NCBI RefSeq assembly: GCF_023278565.1
Contig: NC_064677.1
Coordinates: forward strand, 7,192,001-7,256,000
Direction: 5' to 3'
DNA from: Colletotrichum lupini
Taxonomy: Eukaryota; Ascomycota; Sordariomycetes; Glomerellales; Glomerellaceae
Length of the DNA: 64,000 bases
The stretch's first letter is position 1; every line of letters starts with the position of its first letter. The translations under genes were made by a program, and so were the position numbers. This document shows, piece after piece, positions 1-13,100 of this stretch. The notes beneath the pieces are model-generated. The model ran no database searches and was not told the DNA's origin. It was given only the letters and a program-made list of their open reading frames with translations.

Positions 1-842
1 GTCTTATCCAGTACAATCTTGGTCACCAAAGCACCCGTGACCACCTTCAAATTGGCTCGTTGACGTGCCGGACCAAGATAAGCATTCGCAGCGTAGCTTC
101 TCGTGCCCTTGTCGATGTTGAGCAGGTTGACGTAGCCTCCCAAAGCCGCGCCATTACGAGGATCGCCGTCGACACCGAGCCCAAGCTTCTCAAGAGTTCG
201 CGGCCAGGCCTTGAGAAAGGGGCTGTAGAGTTGAGGGAACTCATTGGCTATGGGTCCAGTGGTGCCATGAACGCTAGGGTAAACGTAGTCGAGCAAGAGA
301 TCGCTCGTCTGCTGGCTCGATGGTGCAACAAACGATTCTGACTTTTCAAAGTAAGGGGCCAATGCCTTCCATGACCAACCGTCATTTCCCAGAGCGCCCC
401 AGTTGTCTATATCTCGCTGGGAAGGGTGCGTCCAGAACATGAAGTTCATGGCGCTGGAGCCGCCCAGTTGCTTTCCGCGGATATGGGCGACGACTTTGTC
501 ATTGGCCGATGTCTGGACATGTCAGCTTGCTACGTTCAGTCAGGGTGAGGACCAAACTTAAGGTAGATGGATACCTGGGGCACTGTTTTGTAGTCCCAGT
601 CGTAGTCGGTATTGCCGTACATGGCGGGAAATAGCCCGGGAGCCAAGACGTTGAGGTCGGTAGAGCGATCCGCACCAGCTTCCAAGACGAGGACCGTCAC
701 TTGAGGGTTCTCGCTGAGGCGAGCTGCGACCGTCAGTCCAGCGGTGCCTCCGCCAACGATGCTAACACCACGTTAGAATCATACATTTGAGCTTGTTAGA
801 ACTCACAACTGCCACTCACATGTAATCATAAGTATCCGCCAT
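1..842 (-). CDS. GMC-family FAD oxidoreductase, N-terminal part (runs off the left edge)
   Basis: This is the 5' part of a glucose-methanol-choline oxidoreductase, a flavoenzyme family that oxidises alcohols, choline or sugars. Exons 820-842, 575-761 and <1-512 splice through 58- and 62-nt introns and keep frame. The protein opens MADTYDYIIVGGGTAG, a Rossmann FAD-binding motif that only appears when the first intron (donor GTGAGT, acceptor TTAG) is removed. LEAGADRS follows as the acidic end of beta-2, and then GKQLGGSSAMNFM, which is the GMC signature-1 region. About 240 residues are visible, against a usual 550-650, so the C-terminal substrate domain and the His/Asn active site lie outside the window. 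There is no clear signal peptide, so it may be cytosolic or peroxisomal. The substrate cannot be told from this part: aryl-alcohol oxidase-like and choline-dehydrogenase-like members share these motifs. Confidence 0.88.
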
Positions 843-1820
843 GGTAGTCACAGCAAGGCTCATCCAAATGCTTGCCCAGTGAGGACAGAGTTTCGCGCGC
901 ATGGTCGGGCTAGAGATGGAGTGGACGAGGCATTGTCTTTGGACGAGAAGACATCAGTGAGTTGGGGGTGTGAAGTTATATGCATCCGTTAAATTGCGCC
1001 TTAGGAACTACGAACGAATACCCAGCAGAGCTTGCATTTATTGGATAGCTAATTGTGATCAATAATCAACAGCCTTCCATAGCCTCTTTGCCCGCAGATC
1101 CATTAGATCCCGAAACCAGCGCTACTTTGCACGAACGCTAGACCAAGACATAGCTGATTCAATGCGTATTACTGCGTCGAATAGCCTAGGTCATGCAATG
1201 AAGCCAGAACGATGCAACGCTGGTCATCAAATCTGTATGCACGATGAGTAAGCAAATGTCTTGCGGAACTCCGCAGGCATGGCGAGTTAAAGTGACACCG
1301 GTCGGAATTCGAGTATCGGTCCGTCTGTAGGGCGACGGTTGTGTACATATGCACACATGTTGGAAGCCTGCATACTGTCAAGTCCAATTAAGTCGGCTAG
1401 GCCAGCTGCATCGAAAGAGGTAGGAGTCGGAAGAACGAAGCCGGACCACCGCAATGTGGCCCCATGGCACCAGCCGGTCCCGCTTGATGGCAAGACACCG
1501 TTGTGACCTGTGTCAATGACTTTAAGCATCCGAACACCGCTGTGCTTGAGTTCCCTCCCTCCCATAACCTGATTGATGCGGGCTAATATCGTCAACAGGT
1601 AAGAGAAGCGGCAGCAGCACTGAGACCTGGCTTCGGCGAATGCAAAGACTCGCCTGTCAGATGCAATAACTTTTATCATGCAGTCGTGATATGCCCAACA
1701 CCTAAGTATTATACAGATATCCATTTGATGCCGGTGTTGTGGCATCGTGCCGTCCTTTTGCAACAGCCTACTAGTCTCCTACATGATGATGTACAGGGTA
1801 TTTCGAGTTGTGTCTCCAGC
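843..1820. other. Intergenic, promoter of the GMC gene
   Basis: The stretch holds the upstream region of the GMC oxidoreductase and the 3' flank of mgr2, both on the minus strand. Open frames here are short, start at arbitrary codons and show no family resemblance. I see no gene or RNA. Confidence 0.5.
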
Positions 1821-2380
1821 TTATTGCTGGCGCTTCGCGTAATCGGAACCGGGGCCGTACATGATGATGGGTCTTCGGTTGGCCCTTCGGAAAGCCTCCT
1901 CGGCAATGGGAGAAGCATCGGAGCGGATGACACTACCGATGGACATGAAGAAGCTGCGTCGCTGTTAGTCTTCATATGTATAAAGGCCAGACCTGACTTT
2001 GCCTACCCGAAAGTTGCTCCTGAACCAAGCATGTATTGTCCCAGTGTTCTCATGATGCCGTTGGGGCCGGCACCGTAGCGCATGATGTTAACGGAGCCTA
2101 CGGGGGTAGCTAATTAGTTGATGCGATGCGAGAGAAGGAGGGAGAGTTTGTTACACACCGAAAACGAAGCCCATGACGGATCCAACAGCTATATAATGAT
2201 CAGCGGCAAGGTAAAAAGGGCTGGTAGGCCAGTCTAGACGTACTTCCACCCATGAGGGCACCCATCTTCACTGCGGAGAGTTAGCTAGAAGTTCTTGTAA
2301 GGTTGTAAGAGGAGGGTCGTACTCTTGTCGGCGATTCCAGGGCCCATGGCACCGCCATGTTGCGCAGGAACGGGAGGCAT
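1821..2380 (-). CDS. MGR2: Mgr2/Romo1-family subunit of the TIM23 inner-membrane translocase
   Basis: This is a small mitochondrial inner-membrane protein of the Mgr2 (yeast) / Romo1 (animal) family. Mgr2 couples TIM21 to TIM23 and gates lateral release of membrane proteins. Five tiny exons (2323-2380, 2244-2270, 2159-2188, 2007-2097, 1821-1953) splice in frame to 112 residues, which no single open frame would reveal. Visible family features are the N-terminal MGALMGG glycine-rich helix, GFVFGSVNIMRYGAGPNG, the TLGQYMLGSGATFGFF second membrane helix and the IGSVIRSD end of that helix. A hydrophilic tail follows, ending GSDYAKRQQ, typical of filamentous-fungal Mgr2. The GxxxG-rich hairpin of two membrane segments is intact. 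The first exon has a conventional ATG. Identity is secure; the exact exon borders rest on GT-AG rules and frame. Confidence 0.92.
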
Positions 2381-4016
2381 TATGAGAAGAGAATCTGTAC
2401 AACAGAGAAGACTGTGTGTTGGGTATCGGATGGTGAATCGAGCTCCTGGTGGTGCTCAATACCTATTGTATAGTCAGTCGTGCGATGGGAATCGGTGATG
2501 TTTGCGACTGTGGGCTGGGAGGAGCTCTTCCAATTTGCTGCACCCAATACAAGTGGCCGAAGGTCAGCCTTTCCGAGCCGGGTGCCACTGGAGCTTTGGA
2601 CGAATCGAATCTGGGGAACGGCAGTTATTCGGCAAAAAGACTGAAGCGGCTAGCCCCACCTTTCGAGGTTCGAGCCAGCGCGGAGGCTCGAGGGAAAGGA
2701 AAGAGCAGCGATGTCACGGTCACCTGGAGCACAGGCCATCTCACCTTGAACGCCTTACTACGTAGACCCGTTTCTGTCAGCCTGGTCTTTTGATTGGCTG
2801 TATGCCCTTTCTTTGTGAGGCACCCACACATCTGGCTTTGGAGCCTGTCACGTGCCTTGCATCGAGTCTTTGAACAGCGCAGGCGACCACCGCAAATGGA
2901 ATGTGACGGTGGGCAGGTGAGGGTGGATCCCTACGGCTAAGGCAAGAACAGCAGCCAGCTGGACTGGAGGCGATGACAGCACAGTGACCAGACCAGACCG
3001 CCTTCACCCGGATGAGCACCAGTTCCTTTTTTTACTTGATTTCTTTCTCTCCTCTTTTTTCTTGTCACTACCACACCTCTTCCCTCTTTCTTTGCTACCT
3101 TATGATCTTGTTCATATGAAGATCACATCCTAGCTGGCCCATGGTGGAAAAATCCAGTCAAACACCCAAGCTTCTGGGGGCCTGTGCTCAGCTGAAGTGA
3201 ACTGAACACTCACACTGAACAGTAACCGAACCAACTGTGGTGGACTGAGAATTTTCCGGTCCCTCGGTCTCCCACCCGCTGACGCTGAACCTTTGAGGCC
3301 CTGCTGTTTCCGACCGCCCATGTCCCAGACTCCCAAGTCGGCTCCGGCGCGTGTTTCCGAACGCTGTTTGGCCCGCCCACCACAGGCTCTCCCCCAGCGC
3401 CAGCGGCCCAGCGCTCACCTCACGCACTTACGCTAAGCGCTTAGCGAGACGGGGCGACACGTTCTGTTCTCTTTGCCCAAATCCTAGATTCAACCTCACC
3501 TACCTACCCACGGAGACCACCCGATCCGCCGACGACGCTTCCGCTTGAGCCCATCGTCGACCGTGGTGCTCAAAGAAAACCGTCTCTTTGCCCACGTCCT
3601 CGACATTGCTGGTATGTCTCTCCTGCCTGTCTGATCCTTTTTGGCCCGGTTTTCTGCGACCCCCCGTCCCGTCGCAGGCCGTTTCTGGGCCGCGCCAATT
3701 GGCTGCCCACCCCTATCCTTTCCGCGACATCATCGCTGACTTATTTTTTTAACCTGCCAGCTCAGCCTCATTGCTTTCTACCCTCCGCAGCGAACTCCCA
3801 TCGATTCTATCTGACATATCTGCGTTATCTTTCGGCGGCTGATCTTTACGATACCCTCCGGGCTGCAGTGCGAATGGTCAAAGAAGGAGCCCCCGACGTC
3901 ACCTAGACCAGACCATCCATCAATATCGATACCCTACGAGCTGTCATCACCTGCTCGTTCTTGCCACGACTTGCACTGTCCTACGATCCTTACCTGAATC
4001 GAACGACGACTTCCCC
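2381..4016. other. Divergent promoter region between mgr2 and the FHA gene, with a long 5' leader
   Basis: This is a 1.6-kb divergent intergenic region. The right half (about 3020-4016) is rich in pyrimidine tracts, for example 3027-3060 and 3740-3790, typical of a fungal promoter and long 5' leader for the FHA gene. A GTATGT donor-like site at 3611 could begin a leader intron. The short open frames inside show no codon or family signal. No RNA gene was seen. Confidence 0.45.
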
Positions 4017-6313
4017 ATGACTGCCGTCGCGAGCCCGCCCAGCTTCCAGCAACTCAATCGACCGGGATGGAATGTTAATGGCGGCCAAAGTCTGAATTCG
4101 ATGAACCCAGAAGACGTCAGAGGCATGTTCGCCGCACCTCGGAAGACGCTGCAGCGGAGCAACTCTTCCTCCTCGGTCTCATCTACCTCCTCCAACTCGT
4201 CTACTACCACTGTTGCCACCAATGGCTCGCAACCAAATGGCACCCCGGCGTCTACAAACTCTGATATGAGCTGGTCCAGCACCGCCTCGAGAAAGCGACC
4301 ACAACCCAAAGGACCATGGCCGCCAGGCAAGCCAGAAGGTCAAGCCGAGTTCGGCAGACCTATCATGCGAAACGCCATCAACGGCATCAATGGCGGTTCG
4401 TCGCTACAGACGGCTCCAGGCCAACCGCAAATGATGTCGCAGCAGGGACTCGGGGCAAGGCCCATGGGCGACCCGATGCCTAGCGGGCAGCCTGTGCTCT
4501 ATCTCTTGTCGCTCAATGGTACCTTTGAACGCAAAACCATCTCGGTACCATTCTACCCAGAAAGCCTCCGTATCGGTCGCCAAACCAATCAGAAGACGAT
4601 CCCGACTGCCACCAACGGCTACTTTGATAGTAAAGTGCTATCAAGGCAGCATGCTGAGATTTGGGCAGACCGCACCGGCAAGATATACATCCGCGACGTC
4701 AAATCGTCCAACGGAACCTTTGTCAACGGCACGCGTCTCTCCCAGGAGAATCGCGAATCCGAACCGCACGAGCTACAGACGGGAGATCATTTAGAGTTGG
4801 GAATCGACATTGTGAGCGAGGATCAGAAGACCGTCGTCCACCACAAGGTTGCCGCCAAGGTTGAACACGCCGGCTTCATGAGCCCCTCAAGTAACGTTAT
4901 GGACATGAATTTTGGCGATTTGGACCCCGCAAATGGTGGCATGATGATGCCAGCGCCGAGCCCAATGCCCTACCGTGGCAGGACTGGTAGTAATGCATCG
5001 ATGGCCAGCAATGGCCGCATGATGGCGCCCCAGAATATGGCCGGCATGGCCCCTAATGGTGGAGCAGCCCGTGGATTCTTGTTAACGCCCATTACCACGG
5101 AGCATATCGTCAAGAGACTTCACGTGAGTGTCCAAACCCCTAGACCTATTGATTGGAGCTGACTAGGTTGTAGAACGAGATGCGCAATGCTCGATTGCAG
5201 TCTCAAGACCTCTCCCGGACGGGCCAATTCGTTCACGCTCTCTTGAGCAAAGACGATGTAAAAGATCTCGAGAAGCCGGAAGCCCCCGAACCTCCGAAGC
5301 AGCTTCCCAATGGCAACGCTCTACCCTTCCGTACCGATGCGAAGACCAGATTTTCCGATCCTCCTGCCCCGCCTCCGCAGCAGCCGCTGCCTGAGAAGCC
5401 CGATGTGCCTTCACTGAAACGAGGCACCACTGAGCGACCAAAGACTAATAGCACCACCTCGCCCGTTGGACGGGACAACTTGCATCAGATCATTCAGTTG
5501 ACCGAAGCGTTGAATAACGCAAAGAAGGAGATGGATACCCAAACGGCCCGTATTAAGGATTTGGAAGACATGCTCCGAAAAGAACGGGAGGCACGCGAGC
5601 TTGCCGAGGATATGGCAAAGATCCTTGAGGACAGTGCCTTGAAGGAAACCAATGGCGCGCCCAAGGAACACGATACCGAGATTCTCGAGGAGGCTTTTGA
5701 GCCGCCCCGCGATACCGTCGACACCCAGGATATCGAGATGACAGATGCCGAACCGCTCTCCGAGGAGCCTGCTCCAGAGAGCGCTGAGGATATTGCTGCA
5801 CGTTTCCAGGTCAAGCTTGACACAATGATGTCAGAAGTGACGGACCTGAAGCAACAGATGGAGGCATGGAAGAGCAGATGCGAGAAGGCTGAGACGGAGC
5901 GCGACGCCGATCGTCAAACTTTGGCCGAGATGGTTGCCCAGATTCGCAGAGACGAGGAGGCTAGGCAAAACGCTGCTGCTGCGGAGAAGAATCGTTCTCT
6001 TTCCCCAGGACGACGCGGCCGGAGCGAAGGACCTGCCGACAAGACAACTTCAGTTGTTCAGGCCAATGGATCCGGTGACTCGACGTCAGCTTCTACCCAG
6101 GCAGAGTCACCCGTGGACGACTTTGGTGACAAGCCCACGTTGTCACGAGCCAACACCATTACGCCACTTTCCATACCTCCAGGCAAGCTGGCAAAGGACC
6201 AAGCCATGATGGCCGGGGTTCCCTATGCTTCCATGCTTGGCGTGGTAATCCTTGGCATGGGTCTCATGGCTTACATTAACGGCTGGCAACCCGAGCCGAC
6301 TCCCCGTCATTGA
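4017..6313 (+). CDS. Tail-anchored FHA-domain protein (SLMAP / Far9-Far10 / PRO45-like)
   Basis: Two exons (4017-5123, 5174-6313) around a 50-nt GT-AG intron encode 748 residues. Residues 1-158 are low-complexity (Ser/Thr runs, then Pro/Gly). Residues about 160-275 form an FHA phosphothreonine-binding domain with its core residues in place: IGR (186-188), SRQHAE (209-214) and SSNGTFVNG around Asn232. The middle is disordered, then two acidic coiled-coil stretches precede a single C-terminal hydrophobic segment (YASMLGVVILGMGLMAYI) about ten residues from the end. This is a tail anchor for the ER or nuclear envelope. FHA plus coiled coil plus tail anchor is the layout of SLMAP/Vps64 proteins, which are STRIPAK-complex subunits controlling septation, fusion and fruiting in fungi. 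The STRIPAK role is inferred from architecture; the domains are seen directly. Confidence 0.85.
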
Positions 6314-7653
6314 CCGCGTCGTTTGCAGCTGAGCACATCTGGGCTCTATTCACTAGACAAGCACTTCAACGTTGGCGTTGCACATACTTATGGCGTTTCT
6401 TGCATTGAAAGCGGTCATTCGTTTTCCACCGACCTCTACCAAGTCGCTTTTTCTTTCCCTATGTACCTACTACCTTTTCCTTTTACTGTATGAACTGCGA
6501 AGACGACGACGTTTTCTTTCCCTTTGTCTCTATTCTCACGGGCAATAGGGACGGCTGGGAGGGAAACAAATGGTTGGAGATGGCGTTAAAGATTTTCTTC
6601 CTTTCTGTGGGCTGGGGTCCTCAATCGAGGACGTTTCGATCGCGCTGCAAGCACGGTGTTCTTTTTGTGACTTGGGCAAACCAGGAATGGGAAACGGGAT
6701 GATGGACGACGACGAACTTCTTTTTTTCACTACACTGGGCACAAAAGAATAACTCAAATTCGAGATGACACCTTTTTTGCTGCAGAAAGACAAATGTGTC
6801 CCGCTGCAACATCCCTGATGGGAATACTTGTAGTGTCACCCTTCGGTATGCGGGCGCATTTGCCGCGTGCCTTGCATGAACCCGTCATGCGGCTTCTAGG
6901 CCTCTTGACTCGGGACGCAGTCTACATGAACATGAGGGGAAGGGCTGTAGATTACCGGCAGTATGGCAGGGGTGGATTGACGAGATTAATGTTTGCATAC
7001 AGTACTCAAGGCCGGATGGGAATACAAGGACCTTTTAATCGCTTACGCTCGTTTCCGATGCCAGGAGTCTTGAGGATCTGATCATAGTCCTAATCTTGGC
7101 GAACAATGATCTCAGAGCTGTTGCATCGAATGTCGGACGGCTATTGATGACTGCCGTCCTCCCTTCAGCAACGATATGCTTAGTCTAGCCCCCATAATGA
7201 TGCTGCTTTGCTTCGGAACAAATTGGGAAGAAGGGTGAACACTTTCAAAATACGTGAGACGCAATTATGCCGAAGGCCTACCTGCCTTACCACAGACAGA
7301 TTCCAGATAAGAGGTGCTACGGAATGGAGCCCAAACCAAGGCCCGGCAACATTTGTGAAATGAAGCATTCCAGTGCCCATCACCACTTAAGTGTTGACTC
7401 CATTCTCCCCGACAACGCACATGTCAAACAAACAGTCAATAACCTTTTCAACTAGTTCGATGTCTACGACTTCGTCCAGGAGCCGTTCTTGACGATAATA
7501 ACGACTTTTTCCTTCCCAGTGTAAGCGCTCGTTGTGATCCACTTACCATCGAAAGACGAAAGCTCAATTGCCCCTCATTTTGGTACTACGGCTTCAAGAT
7601 ATCATTCCCACTAGGTCAGAAACAATCAGCGCGCCTACGCTTCTTTAAACGCC
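6314..7653. other. Intergenic, no supported gene
   Basis: This holds the 3' flank of the FHA gene and the promoter of the small membrane-protein gene. Several 60-95-codon open frames overlap on both strands without consistent frame, introns or family signal. I see no gene, RNA or repeat. Confidence 0.5.
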
Positions 7654-8244
7654 ATGAATTGGGCAGATCATTTTGGTAAGCTAAACAGCTCCTTCCCGAA
7701 GTCACCTTAAGTTTCAAGACTTGCTCACTGAATAACAGATGGACATGGCCGCTCCTTCATCTACGAAGAAGGCGTCCAGCCCATGAACCAACCCACACGA
7801 CCCGCTAAGCCGAAATCCAACCCTCAACCTCGTCGTCCACCTCCACCCCCGCCAAAAAGATCAACAGACCCTCACGAAAACATCCACGCCTGGCTCTCGG
7901 GCGTCACGATCGACGAGGAACATGTACCCCTCGCATCAGACATCTTTCATGCTCTAGGCCAGATCCAAGGTCAGACGAAGGAGAGCCACCAAGCACCACC
8001 GGTGGACGAGCAGCAGAAGCAGTCGGGGACACAGACACAGACACAGGCCGCCGGTCCGACGGTGACTGTCCACACCATGGGCCCGGGGTTTATCGGCCGC
8101 GCTCCGGCGTTTGGGACGTCTGAGTTCTTTGCGAATATGGTTGTTGTGGGGATTCTGTTGCTCTTCGCGCCGGGGTTTACGATTCTTGCGGCGGGGGTGT
8201 TTTTCACGTCGAGGGTTGCGGAGAGGTGGGCTGGGCAGGAGTAA
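7654..8244 (+). CDS. Small fungal membrane protein of unknown function
   Basis: A 22-nt first exon (7654-7675) joins exon 7739-8244 through a 63-nt GTAAG...CAG intron, giving 175 residues. This start is preferred over the internal ATG at 7783 because it has a purine at -3 and splicing adds a sensible N-terminus (MNWADHF joined to DGHGRSFIYEEGVQP). Residues about 35-60 are proline/arginine-rich with a Pro7 run, and about 100-115 are Gln/Thr-rich. The C-terminal 40 residues contain one strong hydrophobic segment (FANMVVVGILLLFAPGFTILAAGVFF) followed by a basic/aromatic end. I do not recognise the family. A single C-terminal membrane segment with a soluble Pro-rich N-terminus suggests a tail-anchored or type II protein. 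The stop codon lies only 137 bp before the retrotransposon, so polyadenylation probably occurs in that interval. Confidence 0.7.
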
Positions 8245-8376
8245 GGGTTGGTGGAGGAGGTGATTATGGTGGTCGTAGAGGATGTGTGATGCTTGAAACG
8301 ATTTTTGATAGTTGATGAACGTGAAGGAATACTTTTACGACTTGGAGATATGTTGTTATGCCGTCATGTTGCTTTA

Positions 8377-8381
8377 GGATA
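8377..8381. repeat. Left target-site duplication GGATA
   Basis: The pentamer GGATA directly precedes the left LTR and is repeated exactly after the right LTR at 15996-16000. A 5-bp duplication is the size made by Ty1/copia integrases. Confidence 0.9.
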
Positions 8382-8563
8382 TGTCGTAATGGCTTCAACC
8401 ATCCATGGCCTTACCGCACGTTACGTGACCTCGGTTATATAATCACCGAGGCCCACTTCGCTTATACCCTCTATATTAGAGCGAGCTTCGTGCCTATTTC
8501 TTATTTCTAATAGATAACCGTTCTCTTTATATATATTAATGCCCCTATAGTAACTCTACGATA
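8382..8563 (+). repeat. Left (5') LTR of the copia element, 182 bp
   Basis: It starts TGTCGTAATGG and ends CTCTACGATA, where the terminal CA has become TA. It aligns without gaps to 15814-15995. By eye about 19 of 182 positions differ and every difference is C/T or G/A, so divergence reflects RIP and cannot be used as an insertion clock. Confidence 0.93.
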
Positions 8564-8574
8564 GTTATGAGCCC
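8564..8574 (+). other. Primer-binding site for a half tRNA-iMet
   Basis: GTTATGAGCCC lies immediately after the left LTR. Its complement, GGGCTCATAAC, equals the anticodon stem-loop of eukaryotic initiator tRNA-Met, with CAT as the anticodon and the 3' end falling at tRNA position 39. Drosophila copia and relatives prime from exactly such an internally cleaved tRNA-iMet. The match is read from the sequence; the priming mechanism is inferred from those relatives. Confidence 0.75.
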
Positions 8575-10139
8575 AGCTCTAACTTAGACCCCTATACCTC
8601 TATTAAAAAGTTACTTCTTAGGGACTGCGGTTTATTATATCCTTTTTTATAATATTATTTAACCCCTATTACGTTCATTAACCTTATTCCTAGACGAACT
8701 AATATTTTCCGAAAAGACTACCGATACTCCTAGGTAAAAGCTTAATTATTAGTAAGACTAGCCTAAGTAGTACCTCGCTCTATAAGTTAAGGCCCGGTTA
8801 AAGGACGTCTAGGACTTACTAAACCCGGACGACCTTATTTCCCTATCGAATCCGTTACTTTTTACTAAGTCTATTCTTTCGATCGAGGAGTACGTTAAGA
8901 TATAAAATACTACTTAAGATTAAGCGTATAAGACGGCCTTAACTAAATACTAATAAAGACTCGAGGAGTTTACGTAATAATAAACCGAATAGTTAAGAAG
9001 CGAGACTATAATCGAACTAATAACCGGAAACGCTCAAATTAAGTAACTAGTCGCTCTAACGAAACTAAAAGCTATAATAATAAATTAGGTACGTCTTATT
9101 AAAGAATATGCCTCCTTTATTTAGTAAACCGTATTTAAAACGATCTCTTGCTTAAAAAAAAAGAGATCGTACGAATTAATAAATCGCTAGATCTCCCTTA
9201 TAGTTATTTAAAAAATCTTAAAGGACGCGAAGGAGGAGCTTATTAATTCCTTAGACTACTCCCTTTGCGCCGTAATTAAAGTTTTTAAATAAAAGTACGT
9301 ACTAAGCGACTCTAGTTCGCTTATAATTATAAGAGAGGAATTTAATATAGTTATAAGTAGGGCGAACTCTAGTATTAGCCTATTAACTTAGATTAAAAAC
9401 TTTTTCTTAGCTTATTATTAGGTAACGTAGCTTAAGCTACCCGAAGTCTAGGGGACCCTCGTTTTAAAAACCTTTTTTTATATAACTATACGTCGCTTCG
9501 CCCTAAACTAGTTTAACTAGGAGCTCGCTAAGATCGTTAAATTAGAATAAAAAGGGGAAGCGATCCCTAATATAGGGTATTATACTAAGATCTTTAATAA
9601 CTTTTTATATAAAAAAGCAGTATATAATAAGAATCGTAAACAAACCCCTATAATATTCGTAATATTAATAAGTCGCTTAGATTCCCTTAAGTAGAACGAA
9701 GCGACTCCTAACTCGTTTATTAACTACCCTTATAAGGGGACCTACTACTAAAAGCTAATAGACTATATAAAGGTAGAGCTTGTTTTAATAAGTAAGATAA
9801 AGTTAGAATATATTTAACTAGGCGCCGACGACGCTTAGAAAATAATTTCCTATTTAAATTAGGAAAAGTATACCGACCTCCGTACCGACCTCGCTTAGAA
9901 GGGCTAGATCTATATAAAACCCCTTTTTAAATAGAGTAATAGTAACCGAGGTTGCTTCGGAAAGACGATTAAAACTAATAAGCTAAGTAATAAGAAGAAC
10001 TCTAAGGGAACCTATCCCTTAAATATCGTAGCTATAATTATTAACGTCGGTCTACTCCCTGAGCTAAGTACGGAGGGGAATAGGAATAGTAATCCTACTA
10101 TCTTCTCTATCCCCTTTACTAACCTATACCTCCTTTCTA

Positions 10140-13100
10140 AGAGTATAGTTATAAATAACTGCGATACCGTCTACCTTATTAATAACTAATCACTTCTAAA
10201 GCCGGATTCTATTTAATAGAGCAATAGCTTAGAGAATATAGATTTTAGAACGGCCTCTTATCCTATTATTACTAAGGGAACGAGGATTATATATAATATC
10301 TTTATAGGACTAAAGGGGCCTAGGATAGAGCACCTTACTCTCTATAATATCGGTTTTGTTAAGAACTTTTATATAAACGTCGTATTAAAAGCTCTCCTCC
10401 AAAAGACTAGTATTTAGTACTTAGGTTTCGACTATACCCTTCGGTTCGGTAGTAAATCTAGGAACGTTACTATTAAGTAGCTCGAGAGGAAGGTTAATCT
10501 AGTCTTTTTAGAATATAAGCCCTATTCGTCCTATTTTCTACCTAGAAGTTAGTCTTCGCTCGTTAATATAATTCTAGTACGTAGCGCTTAGCGCCTACGT
10601 TCCTTATATTAGTTAAGGAACGACTAATTAGATATAGCCTAGCTCTAGTATTTTAAATCTAGATATCTCGCGCCGGTAGTACTTAAGAAGCTCGTCCTAG
10701 CCGCTCGGGGGGTAAGGATTAAAGGACTAAGCTATTTAAAATACTAATACTATATAACTACTTATATAAAATAGGTTATCTTATAACGTACCTTAGAACG
10801 AAGAATAACCCGACCCTATTATAGGATCTTATAGGACCTCTTCGACTACCTACTAGCTTACGAACGAAGTAAGTAGCTAATACTAATTAAAAACGAGTAT
10901 TCGAGTAGGATCTTCGTCTTCTTACGAGTTACGAAGACCTACGATATAGTATTTAGGGTCTTATACCTTTTTAAACAATAGGTACGTACGCAAAAGGGCA
11001 TAGCCGTCTATAAGATCCGATAAGACGTAAAACGTATAATAATCGCAATTAATAACAAAACTCGTTTCTAAATATAGGTACGGGAGCTAGGAATAGACCT
11101 AAAGACTACTCCTCTATATATAAAAGAACCGAACGGAGGAGGGGAACGAGCTAGCTAGGAAATTATTAATAAAGCGATTAGTATAATATCGGTAGCTAGC
11201 TTACTAAACGAACTCTAGGTAAAAGCTATATTAGCCGCAGCCTACTTATATAATATTAGCCCTAGGTAACGTACTAACTAGCTATTACTAGTTTAAACTA
11301 AAGAAGTTTAGTTCGCTTACTACTTTAGGTAGTAATAACTAATAAATATACCGAAGCTCGCCCGCGATCTACGTCCTTATTAAGGGTAGACGTACGCATA
11401 CGGTTATAGAGCGTACCTTCTTAAGAAGGACCGTAAGAAAGGAATTAATAAAAGACGCTTTAAAATAGAGTAGAGGGGATATATCGGGTACCTCGTAAGT
11501 TACGTACCGAACGCCCACAACTTATATAGGATCTAGATCCCCTCGCTTTTAGAAGTTATTATTACCTAAAATATAACGTTTAACGAAATAGCTTTTTACT
11601 TAAAAGATAATACTAAAACCGCAATTTATCTACCTAAGTCGAGGGCCGTAGCGGATAAGATCTAATAACTACTTAAAATAATCGAACCTAAGCTCTAATT
11701 ACTTAGAATCGTAAACGAGGAGGAGGCCGTATTAATTAATAATAAAAAGTAGCTATTACTACTTATACTCGTTTTATAAGAGGTAAATAAGGCTATAAAA
11801 AAGCTTAGTTCGTTTTTAAGTAGACGAGGCGGGTAGCTACTTATTCTTAAACTAACCCTAGACTTTAAGAGTCCGGAGTTAAATACGAACCTCGCCTAGC
11901 TAACCGAGGTTACGAGCGAGGTTATAGGGGAAGTCGATCCTCTTATTAAGAGGATCGAAGACGTAATATACGTATAAATAAAAATAAAGACTTCCTAGAG
12001 CTCTTATAAGGAAGATCTTTTTACTTAACTAGACCCCGACGAACCCCTCTAGTAAGTAAGCCTATATTAAGAAATAGGAGTAGTAAATAACCTAACTAAT
12101 AACTCCGATATAGCTAGTATATACGGCTAAGAGGAGGACGGGTATACTAAACAAAGCTAGAGGTTAAGAAACTAACTACTAAAAGTATTTATCTAAGACC
12201 CGAGTCGACGAGAGTAACTCGGGTAGTACTCTTTTTATACTTAGGTAAAAAGAGACTAAGACTCTTTTTTTAATACGTATATACCTAATTAATAAAAAGC
12301 GGTTAACGAGGCGACTTAGGGGTATCGGACGCTATACTATTACGTTTATACCGTAATTAGTAGAACGAAGTACGTTTTGTTAACCGCGGTCTAATTTAAC
12401 TAAATTTACGCGGATTAATTAATTACCCCTTTAGGGAAGTAGAAGGATATTCTTAAAATACTAGAACCTTTAAAAAGTTAATTCGTAAAGGTAGCACGGT
12501 TAGAAATCTAAAAACTAAAAGAAATAAACACTTAGAAAGTAGTTAGTAGGGCGTCGGTTACCTCTAAGCCGATACCCCTTAAATAGGTATTTAATTATAA
12601 GCTAGATAGTAATAATTACCTCGATCGTTATAAAGCGAGAATTTGCGTTAGGGGGGACCTTTAAAAACGATACCCCTTAAAAAAGACCTACGTAGCGACG
12701 CTAGCTACTAGGACGTTTAGGGTAGCTATAGCTATCGCTACCTAATTCGATTTAGAAGTCTATTAGTATAATATCGTAAACGCCTTTCTAAACGTAATTA
12801 AAAAGCTAGGCAACCCCCCTATTATTTATAAGCTTTTAAATAGCTTTCGTAAGCTAGGAATATATATCGAACTTAAGCGGGCCTTATACGGCGCCCGCGA
12901 CGCTCTACTATTATAATATAAAGAGCTAGCGTTAATTTTTAAAAGTCTAAGTCTCTCGCTTACGAGCGAGGACCCGTACTTATTCTAAGATTTTATTAAA
13001 AGGGTCCTAGTCCTCTTTTACGTAAACGATATCCTCGTTCTCTATTATAGAGACTACGTTTACGAGGCCGGTTAGGTAACCGAGGGATTTAAAAAGAAGT

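Noticed and set aside
1169..2078. Open frames of 72-158 codons around mgr2
   Set aside because: Alternative frames with no family resemblance. They overlap the Mgr2 exons or lie in its 3' flank.
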